From contig NZ_JAPSKE010000017.1 in assembly GCF_031177825.1 (NCBI RefSeq), positions 62,001 to 126,000 on the forward strand: a stretch of DNA of 64,000 bases, in the 5' to 3' direction. Position numbers and translations under genes: made by a program. This document shows positions 52,313-62,600 of this stretch, piece after piece. The notes beneath the pieces were generated by a model. The model did not search any database and had not been told where the DNA came from. It saw only the letters and a program-made list of their open reading frames with translations. Positions within the stretch are counted from its first letter, which is position 1, and each line of letters opens with the position of its first letter. This stretch comes from Paenibacillus sp. (lineage in GTDB: Bacteria > Bacillota > Bacilli > Paenibacillales > YIM-B00363).

Positions 52313-54374
52313 CGCCGTATCTCTCCTTCCGATCGGGCAGTACGACGCGCACCCGCGTCCCCCTGCCCCCGCGTCCCGCCGTCAGCTCGAACGCGCCGCC
52401 CAGCTCCTCCGCGCGCTCCCGCATCGAACGGATGCCGACCCCCGCGGCGCGCGGCGCGGGGCCGAGGCCGCGCCCGTCGTCCTCGACCGTCGCCTCGAGG
52501 CCGTCCCGCCACCGCAGCGCGATCGTCACGCGGTCGGCGCCGGCGTGGCGAAGCGCGTTCGCGAGCGCCTCCTGCACGATGCGGTACGCCGCCGTCTCCG
52601 CGGCCGCCGTCATCGGCGGCAGCCGTTCCGGCGCCTCGACTTCGACGCGGAGCGACGGCTGCTCGCAGCGCAGCGCCAGCTCCCGCACCGCGAACGCCAG
52701 TCCGAATTCGTCGAGCGTCGGCGGCCGCAGCGAATACGCGAGCCGGCGCACTTCGCGGATCGCGTCCGCGATGCCCCGCTGCGCGTCCGCGAATCGATCC
52801 CGCAGCTCGGGATCCCCTTCGAACCGGTCGGCGATCGCGTCGATGCGCAGCAGCGCGCCGGCGAGCTCCGCGCCGAGCCCGTCGTGCAAATCCCGCCCGA
52901 GCCGGCGGCGCTCCTCCTCCCGCGCGGTCACGATCCGCTCCCGCGACGCGGCCACCTCTTCCGCCAACCGGACCGTATGGGCGGCCGCGCTCACCTGCCG
53001 CCCGAGGTGGCGAAGCAGCGATTCGGTTTCCGGCGTCATCCGCGGCCGCGGCCCGGTCGTTCCGAGCTCCAGCGCGCCGAGCGAATCCCCGTTCCACGTC
53101 AGCGGGAGCTCCTCGATCCGCAGCCCTTCGCGGCCGCGGCTGCCGTATTCCGCCCGCTCGTACTCTTCTCCGGTCGGTCGCCGGAGGGCGATCGCCGCGT
53201 ACGGCAGCCGGAGCGACGCCGCGACGCCTTCCGCGACGGCGGCCCACATCGCGGACGGGCGCGCCGCCGCTCCCTCCAGCCGCTCCACAAGCCGGCTCAT
53301 CGTCTCGTACGGACTCTCCGGCTCGCCGTAGACGAGCCGGTTCGCGCCGCGACGCAGCCGCGTATAGAGCGGATGGAACGACACCGCGACCACGCCCGTG
53401 GCGATCATCGACGCGAGCGGGTCCCGCTCCCGCAGCAGCGCGCCGACCGCGCCGACGGCGACGGCGTACAGCAGCACGACGACGAAGCCGAGCACCGTCA
53501 CGAACACCGCCTTCTGCAGCGACGCATGCTCCTGCTCGCCGGAGCGCTCAAGCGCTCCGGCCCCGAACGCGAACGGCCAGAACAGCAGCCCGGCGAAGAA
53601 GCCGACCTGCACGACCAACTGCAGCAACCCGTCCTGCAGCACGTACGGCAGCGCCGTCAGCAGGCCGAACCCGACGTAGCTGCCGACGCCGGCTAGAAAC
53701 CACGTCCACCGGCGGCGCTCCCCCGCCGTCGCGGCGCGCTTGGATCGGCGGGCGACCGCGTAGAGCAGCGGTCCATGGGTCGCCGTCACGAGCAGCGTCA
53801 TGAAGACGGGATCCCAATTCAGCCGCGACCACGTCTCCGGGTCCAAGAACCGATATGCCTGCGCGGCGACCCAGACGGCGCTCGGCGCGAGCGTCCACCG
53901 CGGCGCGAACGTCCCGTCCGGGAAGGCGTAGAGGAAGGGCAAGTAAAACGACCCGACGTTATTGAGCATATGGAAGAAGAGCAGCGCCGCCGGCATCGAC
54001 GCCAGCGCCGGTTCGTACGCGGTGAAGATCGTGCCGACCACGATCAGAAACATCGACACGGCGATCCCGTACGGATCTCGACGGCGGTACCGGTAGACGA
54101 CCGCGCCGACCAGCAAATACGACATGTTCGCGATCGTCGTGAACGCCGTGAGCAGCCCGCCGTAGAACGGAGCGGACAATCCGTACCGCTCCAGGTCGCG
54201 CGCCCCGTCCTGCGTCAGCAGGAGCGGATGCGCGCAGCGCTCCGCCTCCGCCGGCCCGCACGGCGCCTGAAGCGCGGAATACCCTTCCCAGCGCGACAAG
54301 ACGAAGACGACGAGCGCCATGCCGAGGACGACCCACCACGCGAAGCGAAGCCCGAACAACAACCATCTTTGCAT
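52272..54374 (-). CDS. Multi-span HisKA_3 sensor kinase with GAF-like domain
   Basis: 700 residues. The N-terminal half has about eight to nine transmembrane helices. A GAF-like domain follows at about 355-470, then HisKA_3 with the phospho-His in RRRLGRDLHDGLGAELAG and an HATPase domain (EALANALRHAG, DDGRGLG, GIRSMRERAEELGG). It partners the LuxR-type regulator. Signal unknown. A TG-extended -10 (TGATATAAT) lies 39 bp upstream of the ATG. Confidence 0.9.
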   Translation of the reverse strand: MQRWLLFGLRFAWWVVLGMALVVFVLSRWEGYSALQAPCGPAEAERCAHPLLLTQDGARDLERYGLSAPFYGGLLTAFTTIANMSYLLVGAVVYRYRRRDPYGIAVSMFLIVVGTIFTAYEPALASMPAALLFFHMLNNVGSFYLPFLYAFPDGTFAPRWTLAPSAVWVAAQAYRFLDPETWSRLNWDPVFMTLLVTATHGPLLYAVARRSKRAATAGERRRWTWFLAGVGSYVGFGLLTALPYVLQDGLLQLVVQVGFFAGLLFWPFAFGAGALERSGEQEHASLQKAVFVTVLGFVVVLLYAVAVGAVGALLRERDPLASMIATGVVAVSFHPLYTRLRRGANRLVYGEPESPYETMSRLVERLEGAAARPSAMWAAVAEGVAASLRLPYAAIALRRPTGEEYERAEYGSRGREGLRIEELPLTWNGDSLGALELGTTGPRPRMTPETESLLRHLGRQVSAAAHTVRLAEEVAASRERIVTAREEERRRLGRDLHDGLGAELAGALLRIDAIADRFEGDPELRDRFADAQRGIADAIREVRRLAYSLRPPTLDEFGLAFAVRELALRCEQPSLRVEVEAPERLPPMTAAAETAAYRIVQEALANALRHAGADRVTIALRWRDGLEATVEDDGRGLGPAPRAAGVGIRSMRERAEELGGAFELTAGRGGRGTRVRVVLPDRKERYGDDEDGERRDRPGE

Positions 54375-54412
54375 GTGCAGCCCCCGCCGTTCTCGCAGAC
54401 CTTTTGCGACCC

Positions 54413-54421
54413 ATTATATCA
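54413..54421 (-). promoter_or_regulatory. Extended -10 promoter of the kinase/regulator operon
   Basis: On the minus strand TGATATAAT (54421-54413), a TGn-extended -10 without an obvious -35. Confidence 0.45.
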
Positions 54422-54430
54422 AGAAAACGA

Positions 54431-54458
54431 GGGATCGTATCCGGTTCGGACGCGATCC
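54431..54458 (-). terminator. Terminator of the 184-aa membrane-protein gene
   Basis: GGGATCGCGTCCG pairs with CGGATACGATCCC (one mismatch), followed leftward by TCGTTTTCTT. Confidence 0.65.
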
Positions 54459-54470
54459 CCCGCTATTTTC

Positions 54471-55025
54471 TCATGCCGCGGCTTGGAAGTGCCCCGCTTG
54501 CTTCTTCGTCTTCCCGGCGAACGCGTAATACCCGAGCCCGACGTAGCTGAGTCCCCATAGCACCGTCGACCAATCCGTGACGACCGGGACGAACGACAAC
54601 ACCGGGAACGCCAGGTAAAGCGCGAGGGTCCAGATCGGGTACACGCGCGCCCGCGCCGTCGCCACGGCGAAGCCGATCATCCCGATAAGCGCCGTCAGCG
54701 AATTGACGGCTTGCATCGCGCCGACGTTCGCGCCGTTCGCCTCCGTCGCCCCGAGCATCGTCGTCCAGACGAGCGCGGCCGTCAACGTGCTGCTGATCGA
54801 GATCAGCACGACCGAGACGAAGCCGAGGATGCCGGCACGGTGCGACTGGTGCAGATGTACGCCGAAAATGCCGATCCCCATAAGCAGGCAGGCGACGAGC
54901 CCGAACGCGAGCTCCGGTCCGCTGTCCACGCCCCAAATCGCCGCGCTAGGCGCCATTCCGATTCTAGCCGCGCCGCCGAGCAGTGCGATCAGCCCTAGCG
55001 CCTTCGTCACTTGTTCCGTATTCAT
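54471..55025 (-). CDS. Unknown membrane protein (184 aa)
   Basis: 184 residues starting MNTEQVTKALGLIALLGGAA, with about five transmembrane helices and a short basic C-terminus (GKTKKQAGHFQAAA). I do not recognise a family. ATG 55025 has GAGAGGAG upstream. It has its own terminator, so it is probably not in the kinase operon downstream. Confidence 0.72.
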   Translation of the reverse strand: MNTEQVTKALGLIALLGGAARIGMAPSAAIWGVDSGPELAFGLVACLLMGIGIFGVHLHQSHRAGILGFVSVVLISISSTLTAALVWTTMLGATEANGANVGAMQAVNSLTALIGMIGFAVATARARVYPIWTLALYLAFPVLSFVPVVTDWSTVLWGLSYVGLGYYAFAGKTKKQAGHFQAAA

Positions 55026-55195
55026 CCCGAATATCACTCCTCTCTTCCGTTCCGCTGCTTCGGAACCTTTCTCAGCATAGCAACCGCCGCGTCCCGCCGT
55101 CATGGGGACGGCGTCCCGTCGGCCGGGAACCTGCTTGCGGATGTTCAGGGAAATTTATCGGAAACAAATCATTTACTTCTTATTGAGAACATACT

Positions 55196-55211
55196 ATTCT
55201 TAATAATGAAC
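55196..55211. promoter_or_regulatory. Possible SinR-like site, one mismatch
   Basis: ATTCTTAATAATGAAC matches GTTC-N8-GAAC at seven of eight fixed positions. The right half-site (GTTCATT on the other strand) fits GTTCNYT. It lies in the promoter region of the secreted Asp/Gly/Trp-rich protein, next to the 12-bp palindrome AACAAATTTGTT (55209-55220). Confidence 0.3.
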
Positions 55212-55248
55212 AAATTTGTTGTTAATAACGAACGAGAGGTGCGTGATT

Positions 55249-55590
55249 TTGAGCGTAGTCAAAAAAACGATCTGTCTCATTGCATTGCTCAGTTGTCTTC
55301 TATCCCCTTCGGCCGCGCTTGCTTCTACCGACTCCATGCCCATGCTTTCGGGCAAGGTTCTTACCTTCGGTTCGTTTCTCGGCGACCTCTTTTCCCACTT
55401 GAAGAAGGACCATGGCTCCGGCGGCAAGAACGACGACTGGGGGGACCGCGGCGGCGGCAAGGATGACGACTGGTGGGACCACGGGGGCGGCAAGGACGAC
55501 TGGCGGGACGACTGGTGGGAAGATTGCTGGGGGAACGACGACGGCCACACGGATTCGAAGAAAATCTGGGAGAAATATTACAAATGGTGA
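55249..55590 (+). CDS. Secreted Asp/Gly/Trp-rich repeat protein
   Basis: 113 residues with a signal peptide (VVKKTICLIALLSCLLSPSA, cleavage near ALA-ST). The mature part ends in imperfect repeats of GGGKDDDWWDHGGGKDDWRD type, then CWGNDDGHTD and a lysine/tyrosine tail. I start at TTG 55249, nine bases after GAGAGG; GTG 55243 is the alternative. I recognise no family. The charge- and tryptophan-rich repeats suggest a surface or matrix role, possibly metal binding. It is not cotranscribed with neighbours. Confidence 0.65.
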   Translation: MSVVKKTICLIALLSCLLSPSAALASTDSMPMLSGKVLTFGSFLGDLFSHLKKDHGSGGKNDDWGDRGGGKDDDWWDHGGGKDDWRDDWWEDCWGNDDGHTDSKKIWEKYYKW

Positions 55591-55597
55591 TTGAAAC

Positions 55598-55646
55598 ATA
55601 GCCTGTAGACGCACGTTCGTACGGAACGGGGGCTGCAGGCTATTTT
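55598..55646 (+). terminator. Terminator of the Asp/Gly/Trp-rich gene
   Basis: ATAGCCTGTAG pairs with CTGCAGGCTAT (one mismatch), followed by TTTT. Confidence 0.65.
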
Positions 55647-55711
55647 CTGTTGCGGCGCCTAGGGTTAGGTTTGCCGCTGGAGCGGTAACCGTCACCGCCG
55701 GGCACGGCGAT

Positions 55712-55749
55712 AAAAAGCCAGCCGCCCGGCATGGAGGCCGGGCGGCTGG
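55712..55749 (-). terminator. Intrinsic terminator of the zinc-ribbon gene
   Basis: CAGCCGCCCGGC pairs with GCCGGGCGGCTG, followed leftward by CTTTTTA. Confidence 0.85.
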
Positions 55750-55759
55750 GCTGCAACGC

Positions 55760-56173
55760 TTACGCTTCGCGATTGTCGGCGACGCCGGTCGCGTCGATGT
55801 TGATGACCTCCTGGGCGGCGTCGAGGTCCTGCGGCCTCCCGCAGGTCGGGCAATAGTTCGCGTCGCCCGGAACCGCCTTGCCGCAGGAGCACGTCTTCTC
55901 GTTGCGGACGTACCGCATCTGGCGCTCGAGCGTGGCGATATCCTGCTTCAGGCCGCTAACGGCGCTGCACCACTCCTCGACCCGAGCCTCCGCCAGCGAC
56001 GGGTCGCCGGCCGCGCGAGCTTCGTAGACTTCTTGACCGATCAGCGTCATATATTTCTCGATCTCGCGCTTGCGCACCGTAATTTGCGCGGCGAGCTTCG
56101 TCATTTCGACCGTCTGCTGCGCGACGTCGGCCGCCTTGGACGCGCCGGACTTCAACTTCTTCAACAGATCCAT
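55760..56173 (-). CDS. Coiled-coil zinc-ribbon protein
   Basis: 137 residues: a long helical region (MDLLKKLKSGASKAADVAQQ, TVRKREIEKYMTLIGQEVYE) and a C-terminal zinc ribbon (CSCGKAV, NYCPTCGRPQ). This pattern is common in small uncharacterised Firmicute proteins. GGAGGGAG precedes ATG 56173, and a terminator follows. Confidence 0.78.
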   Translation of the reverse strand: MDLLKKLKSGASKAADVAQQTVEMTKLAAQITVRKREIEKYMTLIGQEVYEARAAGDPSLAEARVEEWCSAVSGLKQDIATLERQMRYVRNEKTCSCGKAVPGDANYCPTCGRPQDLDAAQEVINIDATGVADNREA

Positions 56174-56293
56174 CGATCGATCTCCCTCCTCCCGACCCTC
56201 TCCCCCATTATCGGAAGGGCCGCGGGCGGTTGTCAATCCGTCCGGAGTCGGAGGCGGCTCGGACGGGACGCGCCGAACCGGCCGCCCGCCAGC

Positions 56294-56575
56294 TTAAGCG
56301 GGACGCCCTCCGCTTTGCCGCAAAATTTGATCGGCGATCCCCTTGACCATCGGGCAGCCGATCAAGGACGGCTTTTTCAAACAGGTCAGTGTCAGCCCTC
56401 CGTTATTCTGATTCCAAGAGTAGTGGAAATTGAGGCTCATCCCGCCCTTGCGGATCGAAAATTCGCCGGAAGGCGTGTTCGGGATATGGAATCCTTCCTT
56501 CTGTGCCAACGATCGAAGCGTCCGGAACACCTCGCTCGAGACGTTCGTGTATTTCCATGGTTCGCACGCAGCCAA
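56294..56575 (-). CDS. Hypothetical protein (93 aa)
   Basis: 93 residues from TTG 56575, with GGAGGAG five bases upstream. It contains GFHIPNTPSGEFSIRKGGMS and LKKPSLIGCPMVKGIADQIL. The fold is unknown; a predicted beta-hairpin plus C-terminal helix is likely. No family recognised. No other start fits the strong ribosome-binding site. Confidence 0.65.
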   Translation of the reverse strand: MAACEPWKYTNVSSEVFRTLRSLAQKEGFHIPNTPSGEFSIRKGGMSLNFHYSWNQNNGGLTLTCLKKPSLIGCPMVKGIADQILRQSGGRPA

Positions 56576-56653
56576 CGTCGCTCCTCCTCCATACCATGCT
56601 TACTACAGTGTATTATCGGAGGGAGTTGTCTCATGTGCGGACAAGACGCGAAG

Positions 56654-56685
56654 AGAGCCCCCGTCCGTCGCCGGTCGGGGGCTCT
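56654..56685. terminator. Hairpin after the glucan synthase gene
   Basis: AGAGCCCCCG pairs with CGGGGGCTCT. The T-run is poor. Confidence 0.5.
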
Positions 56686-56698
56686 TCAACATACACCG

Positions 56699-59600
56699 CT
56701 ATATCGTCACTTCCACCTCATGCGCCGCGCCGTCGTCCCGCAGCTCCACGTACGCCGCGTCCGCGCGTTCGACGTCCGCGCCGTCGATCCGGAGCCGGGG
56801 CGCCGCCCTCGAGCCTTCCGAACGGCGGACGGTGATCGCGTACCGCGTGCCGCCGAACCGGTACGTCGACGAATACCCCGGCCAATCGGAGGGCAGGCAC
56901 GGATCGATATACAGCCGGTCGGCTCTGCGTCGCAAGCCCAAAATCCATTCCAGCCCGACCTGATACATCCACCCGGCCGCGCCCGTGTACCACGTCCAGC
57001 CGGCATGCCCCTCGTGAGGGGCCGCGGTGTAGACGTCTGCCGCCACGGCGTACGGCTCGCCGACGTATCGACGCACCTCCTGCTCGGTGCGGGTATGGTT
57101 GATCGGGTTGAGCATATGGAACAGCTCGAACGCCTTGTCCCCTTGGCCGAGCTGCGCCCACGCCATGATGCCCCAGAGGACGCCGTGCGTATATTGGGCG
57201 CCGTTCTCTCGGATACCGGGCGGATAGCCTTGAATATATCCCGGGCTCGGCTCGGTCCGGTCGAACGCCGGCGTCAGCAGCCGCACGACGGACAGCTCCC
57301 GATCGACGAGCTCGCGGTCGAACGACGCCATCGCCTGCAGCGCCCGCTCCTTCGGCGCGGCGCCGGAGATGACCGCCCACGACTGCGCGATGGCGTCGAT
57401 GCGGCACTCGGCGTTCTCGATCGAGCCGAGCCACGTCCCGGCGTCGGTGAACGCCCGGCGGTACCATTGCCCGTCCCAGCCGTGCGCGTGCAGCGCCTCG
57501 GCGAACTTGCCGCGAGCGTCGCGATACGCCGCGGCCCGGTCGCGCTCGCCGCGCGCCGCGGCGATCGGCTCGAAGCGGCGCAGCACGTCGCAGAGAAACC
57601 AGCCGAGCCAGACGCTCTCGCCGCGGCCTTCGTCGCCGACGAGGTTCATGCCGTCGTTCCAATCGCCGACGCCGATGAGCGGCAGTCCGTGCTCGCCGAT
57701 GCGCGACAGCGCCTTGTCGATCGCCCGCACGCAGTGATCGTACACGCTGCCGACGTTGCCGGACCGCCGCGTCTCCTCGTAGCGCTCGTGCTCGCCTTCG
57801 CGCAGCGCGTCGCTCGTCAGGTACGGCGCCGTCTCCTCGAACAGCGTCTCGTCCCCCGTATGCTCGACGTATCGGGACGTCACGTACGGAAGCCACAGCA
57901 GGTCGTCCGAAAACAGCGTCCGGATGCCCCGCTCCGTCTCTTCGTGCCACCAGTGCTGCACGTCGCCCTCTTCGTATTGATGCGCCGCGTGAATGAGCAC
58001 TTGGCGACGCGTCAGCTCCGGCATCGTATGCAGCATCGCGAGCGAGTCCTGCAGCTGATCGCGGAAGCCGTACGCGCCGCCCGCTTGGTAGAAGGCGGTC
58101 CGCGCCCACATGCGGCAAGCCAGCGACTGGTACAGCAGCCAGCCGTTCATCATGACGTCGGTTTCCGGAGACGGCGTAGACACTTGCGTTTGGCCGAGCG
58201 TCCGATCCCAGAACGACTGCATCTCGGCATACGCCCGTTCGCTGACGGCGGCATCCGCGTACTTCGCGGCGAGGCTCGCGGCATCGATCTCCGACGCCCC
58301 GCAGCCGAGAAGCACGTACAACTCCCGCTCCTCGCCCGGCGCCAACGCGAAGGTCCGCTGGACGGCGCCGCAGGAGGCGTAATGCACGCCCGTCCGGCCG
58401 GACAGCCGTTCGCGTTCCAAGGCGGCCGGCCGCGCCGCATCCCGGTTGCGCCCGATAAATTCGAGTTGATCTCCCGTCCAGGAGAGCTCCGAAGCGTCGT
58501 CGCGTTCCCCGAAAATGCCAAGGAACCCCGTTGCCTCGCGGAACGTCTCTTGATACGTATTCCGCGCCGTCAAGATGCGCGCCTCCGCGTTCCAAGCCGT
58601 CGCGACGTACGACGCGTTCGCCGGCCGCTGCACGCCGAGCACCCACTCGGCGTAATACGTCAGCGACAAGCGGCGCGGCGCGGCGCCGTCGTTGCGGACG
58701 CGAAGCCTCATGATCTTCACCGGGTCTTCGAGCGGCACGAACAGAGTCAGCTCGTGGCGCAGCCCGCGACGCGCGTGCTCGAACCGCGTATACCCGCGGC
58801 CGTGCTCGACGGCGTACGGTTCCCCTACGGCGCCGGCCGGGGCGACGGTCCAGCTGTCCCCGCTCTCCTCGTCCCGGAGATACCCGAGCTCCGTCGGCGG
58901 GTCGAGCACCGGATCGTTCGACCACGGCGTCAGCTTGCACTCCCGGCTGTTCCGCCACCACGTGTAGCCCGTGCCGAGCTCGGAAACGAGAAAGCCGAAG
59001 GTCGGGTTCGCGACGACGTTGATCCATGGCGCCGGCAAGGGATTGCCGTTCTTCAGCAGCAGCCGGTACGACTTCCCGTCGGCCGAGAAGCCGCCCCAGC
59101 CGTTGGCGAACTGCCATTCCGCTTCTTGCGCGTCGATCGGCGCCCCGGCGGAGCGCTCCTCCGACATTGCGACCGGCTCCAGCTTCGGCGGCCAGGCGCC
59201 GCGCTCGTCCCGCCGCGGCAGTCGCAGCTGCGCCGCGAGACTCGGTCCGCCCGCCTTAAGGCTGACGCGCGCGACGGAAAACAACAGCGTGCGGTCCTCC
59301 TCGGGAATCGAGTTCGCCGGGATGACGTGAATGCCGGCCGCGCCGGCGCCGAACCGGTCGACGCCGTGCTCGACGGCGCGCTGCAGCGCGTCCTGCAAGT
59401 CCTTGTAATACCCGCCGTCGGATTCGTTCAGCAGCACGAGGTCGAACGACAGGCCGAGCCGACGCAAATACTCGTGCCCCGTCAGCAGCTTCATTACGAA
59501 AGGCAAGTGGCTCCGGTTGTCGATCGTCGTCAGGACGACCGGGCGGTCGCCGGAGACGCCGTACGCCCACAGCCCCGACTGCCCCTTCGCGTTCCGCGCG

Positions 59601-62600
59601 ATGTACGCTTCCCGCTCGCCGCGCAGCGGCGGCGTGTACAGCACTTGGCCGGCGAACTTCTGGAAGCCCACGGCTTCCTTATGCGACAGATTCAAGTTGC
59701 GCAGCTCGATGCGGGTCCGGTTCCATGCCATCTGGAACGCGCGCTCCGCCTCGACCGCGTTCGCGAGCCGCATGACGACGCCGGTCGCGGCGTCTCTCGT
59801 GTCCGCGACCGCGGTGACGGCGAACAGCTGCACCGACTTCCCCGCATCGACGCGCACGCGCCGCCGCATGACGAACGCCGGGTCGGCCACCGAGCCCGCC
59901 TTCCCGCCGAGCCGCCGCCGAATCGATTGCGGCTCCGCCAAGCCGCTGCCGCGGCCGACGAACGCGGCCCGGTCGGTCTCGTATTCGGCCGGTCCGAGCG
60001 TCGGCCCTTCCGCCGCGAGCGTATGCGCCGCCCACAGCGTCTTATCCTTCGCTTCGCGCGGACGCCGGCCGGCGACGAGGCAAGAGGCGTCTTCGTCGAA
60101 CGCCGTACGCACGAACAGCTTGCTGAACGCCGGATGCGCGTCGTCCGCGATCGGCGAGGCGAGCGACAGCTCCGCGAACGTCGTCACCTCAAGCACCTTC
60201 GGCGCGTCGGCGTGGTTCGTGAGCGTCAGCCGGCGCACCTCCGCGTTCACCTCCGGGGACACGCACACCTCCAGCGTCGTGCGGACGGCGCCGTCTCTCC
60301 GCGAGAACGTCGCGCGCTCCAGCTCGAAGGAGATCAGCATCTCGTCGGGCGCCGTTCGGCACGGCTGATAGCCCGCCGACCACAGCCGATCCGCTTCGAC
60401 GTCGCGAATGTAGACGTAGCTGCCCCAAGGGTCGCGCACCGGGTCTTCCCGCCAGCGGGTGACCGCGACGCCCTCGAAGCGGCTGAAGCCCCCGCCGCCG
60501 TTCGTCACGACGACCGAGTACTTGCCGTTCGACAGCACGGCCGCTTCCGGCACCCGCGTCTGCGCGGTCGTAAACTCCCGCACCTCCGCCGGATCGGGCG
60601 CCATCCGCTCGTGCGGCTCGTGCACCCGGCGCAGCGCCGGGTGCTTGATGAGCGCCGGCTTCGCCGGCAGCCGCTCCTGAAGCAGCAGCTCGGCGGCTCG
60701 CACTTCCTTGTCGCGGTGGAAGCGATCGATCATAGTCCTTTGCAGAAGAAGGTTGGACAACGTCAGGAACGCCATCCCCTGGTGATGCGCCATGAAGCTC
60801 TGCACGACCATGTGCTTCTTGCCCTCCGGCATGCGCTCCGGCGTGAAGTCCATCGCCTCGTAATATCCGTACTTGCCGCGGGCGCCGAGCGACGCCATCC
60901 GCTGCAGCGACCGCATCCCCTCTCGCTTCGCCCAAGGCAGCGCCATGATCGTGGCGTACGGCGCGAGCACCAAATCTTCCTCGAGCCCGCGCTTGAAGCC
61001 GAGCCCGGGCACGCCGAACGCGCGGTACTGATAGTTCAGCTGGTGATCGTAGGCGAAGAAACCCGATTCGGAGATGCCAAACGGCACGTCCCGTTGCTTC
61101 GCGTATTCGATCTGCCGGTCGACGACGGCGCGGTACGTGTTGTCCCACACCGTGTTCCGGTACGTGCGCATGAGCAGCCACGGCATCAAATATTCGAACA
61201 TCGTGCCGGACCACGACAGCAGCACCGGCCGGCCGCCCGCCTTCGTCATCGTCCGCCCGAGCGCGTTCCAGTGCGAGACGGACACTTGGCCGAGCGCGAT
61301 CGCGACGAAGCTCGCCTGCCTCGCTTCCGACGCCATCAGGTCGTATAACACCGTATCCCGCTCCTGCCGCGTGACGTGGTAGCCGAGCGAAAACAAATTC
61401 GACTTCGGATCGAACAGCGGGCGGAAGTTCGTCTTGTGCACGAGCGCGTCGAGACGCGCCGCGAGCCGGCCGCCCCGCTCCGCCACCCCGGTCCGCGGAT
61501 GCCGCCCTCGCGCGCGCGGCGCGAGCTCTTCGGCGAACGCCACCTGGAACTCGTCCTGTCCTCGGCCCCGCGTGCCGGTCTCGGACGGACCCTCGCCGCC
61601 CCCGGCGATTTCCGTCTGCAGCCATTCGACCAGCCCTTGGCGGACCGCCATCAAGCACGCGACGAAGTTGCCGGAGTCGACCGTAGATACGTACACCGGG
61701 TGCAGCGGCGCGAGCGTCGTCGTATCGTACCAGTTGTAGAGGTGGCCCTCCCACTTCTCCATCCGTTCGATCGTGTCTACCGTTCGTTCCAGCCGCTCCA
61801 CGAGCCCTTCGGTATCGATGAAGCCGAAGTCGCGCGCCGCGACCGCGCATGTCATATACAGCCCGATATTCGTCGGAGACGTGCGATGCGCGACGCCGTT
61901 GGCCGGCTCGATCTGCACGTTGTCCGGCGGCAGGTAATTGTCCTCCGCCGTCACGAAGTCTTCGTAGAACGTCCAGATGTCCTGCGATAACGCGCGCAGC
62001 TCGGCCTCTTCCTCTTGGGAAAAGGATTCCGTCTCCCGCTTCGCCGGCCGGTCGAGCCAGCGCACGGCGAGCGGCGCCGCCAGCCAGATCGCGGCCAGCA
62101 GGACGCCGATCGCCGCGACGGCGCCATTCGCGACTTCGACGCCGCCGAGCGTCGTCAGCGCCGACGCCGCGACGAGCAGCGCGAGCGCGGCGCCGCCGGC
62201 GAAGCCGACGAGCGCCGGCGCCCCCTTCGCGCCGCTGCTGCGCTCGACCTCGGCTTGGCTGACCCACTCGAGCAGGCGCCGCTTCGACACATACAGCCGG
62301 TGCAGCGTGCGCGCGATCGCGTCCGCCATGAGCGCCGCCTGGAACGGCAGCGTCAGCAGCGCGACCGCCGCATGGCCGAGCGATACCGCGAGGCCGCGGG
62401 GCTTCCGGACGAGCGCGACCGGGGCGAGCAGCTGCCGCGCCACGGGCAGCAGCAGCGTCGCGAAGACGACCGCGTACCAGCGGATCGCCGGTCCGGGCAG
62501 CGCGGGCGCCAGCAGCAGGACCGCCATCAGCGCCGGCGAGACGAGGCTGCGCCGCAGGTTATCGACGATCTGCCAGCGGGTCAACGCCGATAGATCGATC

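Noticed and set aside
56033..61348. Plus-strand frame of more than 1700 codons antisense to the glucan synthase
   Set aside because: It is Arg/His/Leu/Val-rich without domains or a ribosome-binding site, and it mirrors a clear GT84/GH94 gene. It is a GC-driven antisense shadow.
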